A DNA stretch of 17,519 bases from Candidatus Iainarchaeum sp. (GTDB lineage: Archaea; B1Sed10-29; WALL01; JAGHAM01), in the NCBI GenBank assembly GCA_021161465.1, contig JAGHAM010000033.1, positions 1-17,519 on the forward strand, in the 5' to 3' direction. This document shows, in pieces, positions 14,358 through 17,519 of this stretch; the stretch's first letter is position 1; each line of letters begins with the position of its first letter. The position numbers and the translations under genes are program-made. Under the pieces are notes generated by a model, which worked only from the letters and a program-made list of their open reading frames with translations, was not told where the DNA came from and did no database searches.

Positions 14358-14989
14358 TTGCTGACGTTATCAAAGGTAAGTTGAGGAAAGAGAATGGTGA
14401 AGGCACCTTAATAATCATTGGTAGCAAGGATTTCAGACATGGAATAGGGAGAAGTAGGATAGCAAAAACATTGGCAGAGATGTTTGGTGCAGTCCACTAT
14501 TCAACAGGAGACAAGTTTAGGGAAAAAGCAAGAGAGAAAAATATGAGCATAGTTGAATATGTGGAATACGTTGGGAAACATCCTAGAATAGACAAAGAAT
14601 TTGACCAGCAGGTCAAGAAAGAGGTTGAAAGTCTCATAAAATCCGGTAAAAGTGTTGTTGCTGACAGCAACCTGCTAGTGTATTTCACGAAACCGGACGT
14701 CAGCATCCTAGTAGACGCTCCGGATGATATCAGGGGAAGAAGGGTTTACGAAAAGCACCGACCAGCGGACTCTAAGTATGACAGCCCAGAAGACGCCTTA
14801 GGGCACTTAAAACGGAGAGACTACGACGACAGGAAAAGGTACGAGAAACTGTACGGAATCGACGCTGACGAGCTCTCGAAAAAGTATGACTTCCAGGTCG
14901 TTAACGACGGGCACATTGATGATACTTTAAATGAGATATTAGAGAAAATTTATAAAAAAATTGTGAAAGGTGGTAAAGATGCTATTTGA
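14354..14989 (+). CDS. cmk: Cytidylate kinase-like protein with an altered P-loop
   Basis: The location between L34e and L14e is that of archaeal CMP kinase, which phosphorylates CMP/dCMP. The 211-residue protein keeps the family landmarks. These are the NMP-binding STGDKFREKAREKNMSIVEYVEYVGKHPRIDKEFD, the mid-strand KSVVADSNLLVYF, the LID region HLKRRDYDDRKRYEKLYGID and the closing DFQVVNDG. The P-loop after strand TLIIIG reads SKDFRHGIGRSRIA (about 24-37). The GxxxxGK[ST] consensus has lost its first glycine and the lysine is Arg33, and the loop is a few residues longer. It may therefore be weakly active, use another phosphate-binding mode, or have lost kinase activity. The start ATG 14354 overlaps L34e by 4 nt. 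It overlaps L14e by 11 nt. Confidence 0.8.
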   Translation: MIADVIKGKLRKENGEGTLIIIGSKDFRHGIGRSRIAKTLAEMFGAVHYSTGDKFREKAREKNMSIVEYVEYVGKHPRIDKEFDQQVKKEVESLIKSGKSVVADSNLLVYFTKPDVSILVDAPDDIRGRRVYEKHRPADSKYDSPEDALGHLKRRDYDDRKRYEKLYGIDADELSKKYDFQVVNDGHIDDTLNEILEKIYKKIVKGGKDAI

Positions 14990-15203
14990 AATTGGACGTA
15001 TTTGTGTAAAAACAAGAGGGAAGGACGCTGGGAAGGAATGCGTCATAGTGGATGTAGTTGATGAGAACTACGTACTGATTGACGGGAATGGTATTAAGAG
15101 AAGGAGGTGCAATGTGAAGCACCTAGAGCCAACGCAAAGGAAGCTAAACATAAAAAAAGACGCACCCCACAAAGACATTCTAGCGCTCCTCAAGAAAGGG
15201 TAA
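14979..15203 (+). CDS. rpl14e: Large-subunit ribosomal protein L14e (eL14)
   Basis: L14e is an archaeal/eukaryotic KOW-domain ribosomal protein. The 74-residue product reads MLFEIGRICVKTRGKDAGKECVIVDVVDENYVLIDG, then KRRRCNVKHLEPT, all typical. The start is ATG 14979 with GGTGG 5 nt upstream; the in-frame GTG 14970 would add MVK and overlaps the binding site. It overlaps the kinase gene by 11 nt, and Cbf5 starts one base after its stop. Confidence 0.92.
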   Translation: MLFEIGRICVKTRGKDAGKECVIVDVVDENYVLIDGNGIKRRRCNVKHLEPTQRKLNIKKDAPHKDILALLKKG

Positions 15204-15204
15204 A

Positions 15205-16089
15205 ATGACGCTCATTGAAACTAATAATTTGAAATCCGGGTTTGTTATCCTAGATAAACCAAGTGGGCCCTCTTCACATGAGGTAACTGCTTGGGTAAAA
15301 AAGGTAGTTGGCAATGGAAAGGCAGGACACTCTGGAACACTTGACCCAAAGGTCACAGGCGTGCTGGTCATAGCAATAGGCAAGGCTGTAAAGTTGCTAC
15401 GTGTTTTTCAAAAATCTGATAAGGAGTACATTTGTATAGCTAGATTTACCCCGATGCCAAAAGAGGACCTGATAAAAAAAGTATTCAAACAATTCGTTGG
15501 GAAAATTCAGCAGATGCCACCAAAGGAAGCTGCAGTCAGAAGGAAACTTAGGGAAAGGCAGATTTACGAGCTTAAAATACTGGAGATACAGGACAATCTG
15601 GTTTTATTCAAGGTTAGGTGCCAGCATGGCACATACATAAGAGTGCTCGTCAGAGACATTGCAAGGAAGCTAGGGGTTAACGGAGAGATGCTTGAATTAA
15701 GGAGAACACGCGCGGGAGTTTTCTCAGAGAAAGAAGCGATAACACTGCAGGAATTAGTCGATTTTGTCTCCAGTGGCAGGCTTAAAGAAGCAATAAAAAC
15801 TCCGCTTGAAGCATTAAGGCATCTGAAGAGGATAACTCTCAAGGAAACTGCAGTTAGTGCAATATGCCATGGCGCGGACCTAGCTAAACCAGGTATTCAG
15901 AGCTTTGACCATGATATAACAAAAGGGGAGACTATCGTGCTTGTCACGCCATCAGAAGAGCTCGTAGGCCTAGCAGAAGCAGTTAAAGATGGCACTGAAA
16001 TTTCTGATTCTAAAAGCGGGATAGTTGCAGACACCCTTTGCATAGTTATGGACAAGGACAGATACCCTAAGGCTTGGAGTAAGCGATAA
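15205..16089 (+). CDS. truB: tRNA/rRNA pseudouridine synthase Cbf5 (TruB family)
   Basis: Cbf5 is the catalytic subunit of archaeal H/ACA RNPs, converting guide-selected uridines in rRNA to pseudouridine; it can also make Psi55 in tRNA. The 294-residue protein has the start of the TruB domain (GFVILDKPSGPSSHEVTAWV), the catalytic motif GHSGTLDPKVTGVL with Asp47, the KEYICIARF segment, the GTYIRVLVRDIA motif and the RRTRAG block. A C-terminal PUA-like domain follows (about 215-294). It lacks roughly 30-40 residues at the N-terminus found in typical archaeal Cbf5 (about 330-340). ATG 15205 has AAAGGG upstream. It is the last gene of the operon. Its usual partners (Nop10, Gar1, L7Ae) are not in the window. 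Confidence 0.95.
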   Translation: MTLIETNNLKSGFVILDKPSGPSSHEVTAWVKKVVGNGKAGHSGTLDPKVTGVLVIAIGKAVKLLRVFQKSDKEYICIARFTPMPKEDLIKKVFKQFVGKIQQMPPKEAAVRRKLRERQIYELKILEIQDNLVLFKVRCQHGTYIRVLVRDIARKLGVNGEMLELRRTRAGVFSEKEAITLQELVDFVSSGRLKEAIKTPLEALRHLKRITLKETAVSAICHGADLAKPGIQSFDHDITKGETIVLVTPSEELVGLAEAVKDGTEISDSKSGIVADTLCIVMDKDRYPKAWSKR

Positions 16090-16180
16090 AGTAGACATGG
16101 CTTCTTATATCCCTTATATACCAATCATCCCATAATTTCTATTGTATGGAGTATCTTAATAAAGCTTTGTTGGAAAACAG
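16090..16180 (+). promoter_or_regulatory. AT-rich spacer after the operon with a possible second promoter
   Basis: CTTATATA at 16113-16120, within TTATATCCCTTATATACC, fits a TATA box on either strand. On the plus strand it would start transcription near 16145, about 110 nt before the next gene. No clear terminator is visible. A short pyrimidine-rich stretch (16124-16144) is the only candidate for transcription termination. Confidence 0.3.
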
Positions 16181-16239
16181 TTAGGTGGTCACCTAAGTAT
16201 TGCAAAAACATTAAATAATACTTAGGTCATAGTTAGGTG
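16181..16239 (+). promoter_or_regulatory. Operator-like cluster of TTAGGT elements around a TATA candidate
   Basis: TTAGGTG (16181-16187) and CACCTAA (16190-16196) form a 7-bp palindrome with a 2-nt centre. ACCTAAGTATT (16191-16201) and AATACTTAGGT (16217-16227) form a perfect 11-bp inverted repeat with a 15-nt spacer. A fourth element TTAGGTG lies at 16233-16239. The spacer holds the AT-rich TTAAATAATA (16211-16220), the best TATA candidate for the regulator gene, predicting a start near 16240. Protein bound to this array would block that promoter. Binding by the adjacent winged-helix protein is inference. Confidence 0.55.
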
Positions 16240-16256
16240 TAACGAAAGGTGCTTAT

Positions 16257-17252
16257 ATGGTTATTATAAGGCAAGCTATTGTTATGGTGCTACTATTTGC
16301 AGGCGCGTTTGGATGTATTGGAAATCCCAATGGAGTATCCATATCGTTCCCGGATGAGATTACCAACATGAGTAATGCTTATAACTACTGCCGGAGCACG
16401 CCATCCTGCATTAGCAAAAAAGATAGCATACTTTATGCCACTGGGGAGGGACTTGCTGTAACTCTATACGACGGCAAGATGAACATTGAGATACCAATCA
16501 ATGAACAAGGAGAACCAGCCTTCAATTTCACTAATTGGACAGACGCCATAAGAAGAGAGATGCAGGTATTAGCTAACTATAAGGTCCTTAACTTGACTGA
16601 GCAGGACATAGACAAAATAGTAAACTCCGGGTACTTGCAAGCTGGGGCAATGATGCTTTATTCAAAAGAAGGAGACATTTACGGCACAAATAGCATAGCA
16701 TATGCTGATAATGGCCAGATTTCAAAAGGGGCCTCACAGGAAAAACAAACCTACTGCAGCGGCCCGGTTGTTAGTATGAATGACCTCCAAAAATCTCCCA
16801 ATCGTGACCAAAACCCGTTGCAGGGTATCCTTACGCCGCTTGGTCAAAAATCTGAGGGAGCAGCACCTTCCAGCACTGAAACCCACACAAGAACAACACC
16901 GAGAAACAACATCTTAAACTACTGGTGGGTCAGCCTGCTTGTACTGGCTGTAGTTTTCCTCGTGTTCAAGATGCAATTCAGCGGGAAAGACGAGAAGATG
17001 ACTCCTGAAGACATGGCGGTCCTATCTGCACCACGGAGGGTTGAGCTCATGAAGCTACTAACTGAGAGGAACAAAACACTGACGGAACTATCAAAGGAAA
17101 CTGATATATCTCTGCCAACAGCGAAAGAGCACCTGGAAAAGCTCGCAAAGAGCGGGCTTGTAGAGAAGATGGACAGTGGGCATAAGTGGAAATACTACAA
17201 ACTGACCAAGAGAGGAGAGCGCATACTCGACTCTACTAAGTTTGACACGTAG
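16257..17252 (+). CDS. Membrane-anchored winged-helix transcription regulator with extracellular domain
   Basis: The 331-residue product has an N-terminal hydrophobic segment (about 8-19) followed by Cys20. Next is an ectodomain of about 200 residues with sequons NMS, NFT, NWT and NLT and cysteines at 45 and 51. A Ser/Thr/Pro-rich linker and one membrane helix follow (about 222-241, YWWVSLLVLAVVFLVF). The C-terminal winged-helix domain of ArsR/MarR-like type spans about 248-331: LSAPRRVELMKLL, then LTELSKETDISLPTAKEHLEKLAKSGLVEK and the wing KWKYYKLTKRGERIL. It looks like a one-component sensor that reads an external signal and binds DNA from the membrane. I do not recognise the ectodomain. 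The ATG at 16257 has GGTG 5 nt upstream. The upstream repeat array suggests autoregulation. The segment before Cys20 (GAFG) is a poor lipobox, so a lipid anchor is possible but unproven. Confidence 0.85.
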   Translation: MVIIRQAIVMVLLFAGAFGCIGNPNGVSISFPDEITNMSNAYNYCRSTPSCISKKDSILYATGEGLAVTLYDGKMNIEIPINEQGEPAFNFTNWTDAIRREMQVLANYKVLNLTEQDIDKIVNSGYLQAGAMMLYSKEGDIYGTNSIAYADNGQISKGASQEKQTYCSGPVVSMNDLQKSPNRDQNPLQGILTPLGQKSEGAAPSSTETHTRTTPRNNILNYWWVSLLVLAVVFLVFKMQFSGKDEKMTPEDMAVLSAPRRVELMKLLTERNKTLTELSKETDISLPTAKEHLEKLAKSGLVEKMDSGHKWKYYKLTKRGERILDSTKFDT

Positions 17253-17278
17253 TATTGGGAAACAATAAATATGACTGA

Positions 17279-17290
17279 TTTTAAAATATA
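17279..17290 (+). promoter_or_regulatory. TATA-like sequence before the 3' hairpin block
   Basis: TTTTAAAATATA is the strongest TATA-like stretch in the 3' flank. Transcription would begin about 17308-17314, at the first hairpin arm. No open reading frame follows, so the transcript, if made, would be non-coding or would encode something beyond the window. Confidence 0.4.
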
Positions 17291-17291
17291 G

Positions 17292-17519
17292 CCTGCGGAG
17301 GTAGCAAAGCTCGGTTCAACGCGCCGGCTTGGAGTAACCGAACCGCGAAATCGGTTCACGCTTTAGGTGTCTTACGCTCAGCGTAAGAGCACCAGGTGTG
17401 GCCGCAAATCGGTTCACGCTTTAGGGGTTGTCTACGGCAACCCCAGAGGTTTCAAAGTTCCAAATGCACCAGTAACCTGAGGGACTGATGCCAAAGGTGT
17501 ATGCCTAAAGGTATAGACC
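17292..17519. repeat. Hairpin-rich repeat block or structured RNA, incomplete at window end
   Basis: A perfect 20-bp direct repeat AAATCGGTTCACGCTTTAGG lies at 17348-17367 and 17406-17425. Each copy runs directly into a different strong hairpin. The first is GGTGTCTTACGC (17366-17377) with GCGTAAGAGCACC (17381-17393), 12 bp with one bulged G and a 3-nt loop. The second is GGGGTTG/CAACCCC (17424-17444). Others are TCGGTT/AACCGA (17311-17341), GAACCG/CGGTTC (17340-17357) and an imperfect 10-bp stem at 17496-17519. The region is visibly richer in G+C than the preceding gene and has no ORF. It is either a dispersed intergenic repeat element or part of a structured RNA. I recognise no rRNA, tRNA, SRP RNA or RNase P RNA core. 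Confidence 0.6.

Noticed and set aside
16257-16319. Lipoprotein signal in the membrane regulator
   Set aside because: The sequence before Cys20 (GAFG) is a poor match to the lipobox, so it is mentioned only as a possibility.
8457-17369. Further TTAGGTG sites (8457-8463, 11714-11720, 17363-17369) as regulator targets
   Set aside because: Two are Shine-Dalgarno regions and the third is in the 3' repeat. Single 7-mers are expected by chance in 17.5 kb, and none is paired as in 16181-16239.
17291-17425. Possible tRNA or intron-containing tRNA (GCGGAGGTAGC start, GGTTCA segments)
   Set aside because: The acceptor and T-arm cannot be closed. The GGTTCACGC segments lack the conserved T-loop adenine position, and the TCGGTT/AACCGA pairing does not give a 7-nt anticodon loop.

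Overview
The window is an archaeal chromosome segment. It is dominated by the large ribosomal-protein cluster (S10-spc-alpha type): 30 co-directional plus-strand genes from 1226 to 16089, with overlaps or gaps of only a few bases. Archaeal origin follows from archaeal/eukaryotic-type proteins inside the cluster (S4e, L32e, L19e, L34e, L14e, the RNase P protein Rpp29/Rnp1, Cbf5-type pseudouridine synthase, SUI1-type aIF1, a DUF106/EMC3-like membrane protein). TATA-box promoters and Shine-Dalgarno sites of the GGTGA/GGAGG type agree. Arginine codons are mainly AGA/AGG. I cannot place the organism below the level of Euryarchaeota or DPANN.

Layout. Positions 1-240 are a non-coding block with a 28-bp direct repeat and several short hairpins. 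At 305-1081 is an unrecognised, cysteine-rich, single-pass surface protein that looks leaderless. At 1082-1225 are the TATA box and a leader with a hairpin, ahead of L3. Then follow L3, L4, L23, L2, S19, L22, S3, L29, aIF1, Rnp1, S17, L14, L24, S4e, L5, S14, S8, L6, L32e, L19e, L18, S5, L30, L15, SecY, DUF106/EMC3-like protein, L34e, Cmk-like kinase, L14e and Cbf5/TruB. The adk gene often found next to secY in euryarchaea is absent. At 16090-16256 is a regulatory region with four TTAGGT-type elements around an AT-rich TATA candidate. At 16257-17252 is a membrane-anchored winged-helix regulator. At 17253-17519 is a second hairpin-rich repeat block behind a strong TATA-like sequence; it runs off the window.

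How the genes work together. The cluster makes core proteins of both ribosomal subunits and couples them to translation initiation (aIF1), tRNA 5' processing (Rnp1), rRNA pseudouridylation (Cbf5), membrane protein insertion (SecY, DUF106) and nucleotide supply (Cmk). Translation looks tightly coupled: most starts have GTGA or GGTGG 4-7 nt upstream, often built from the upstream stop codon. In six genes the GTG of this site is itself in frame, three codons before the real start, so the N-termini given here are three residues shorter than a longest-ORF call.

Most of the window is conserved and ordinary. The parts worth a second look are the membrane-tethered regulator with its operator-like array, the two hairpin/repeat islands, the two competing hairpins in the L3 leader, the altered P-loop of the CMP-kinase-like protein, and the 80-bp S3/L29 overlap.
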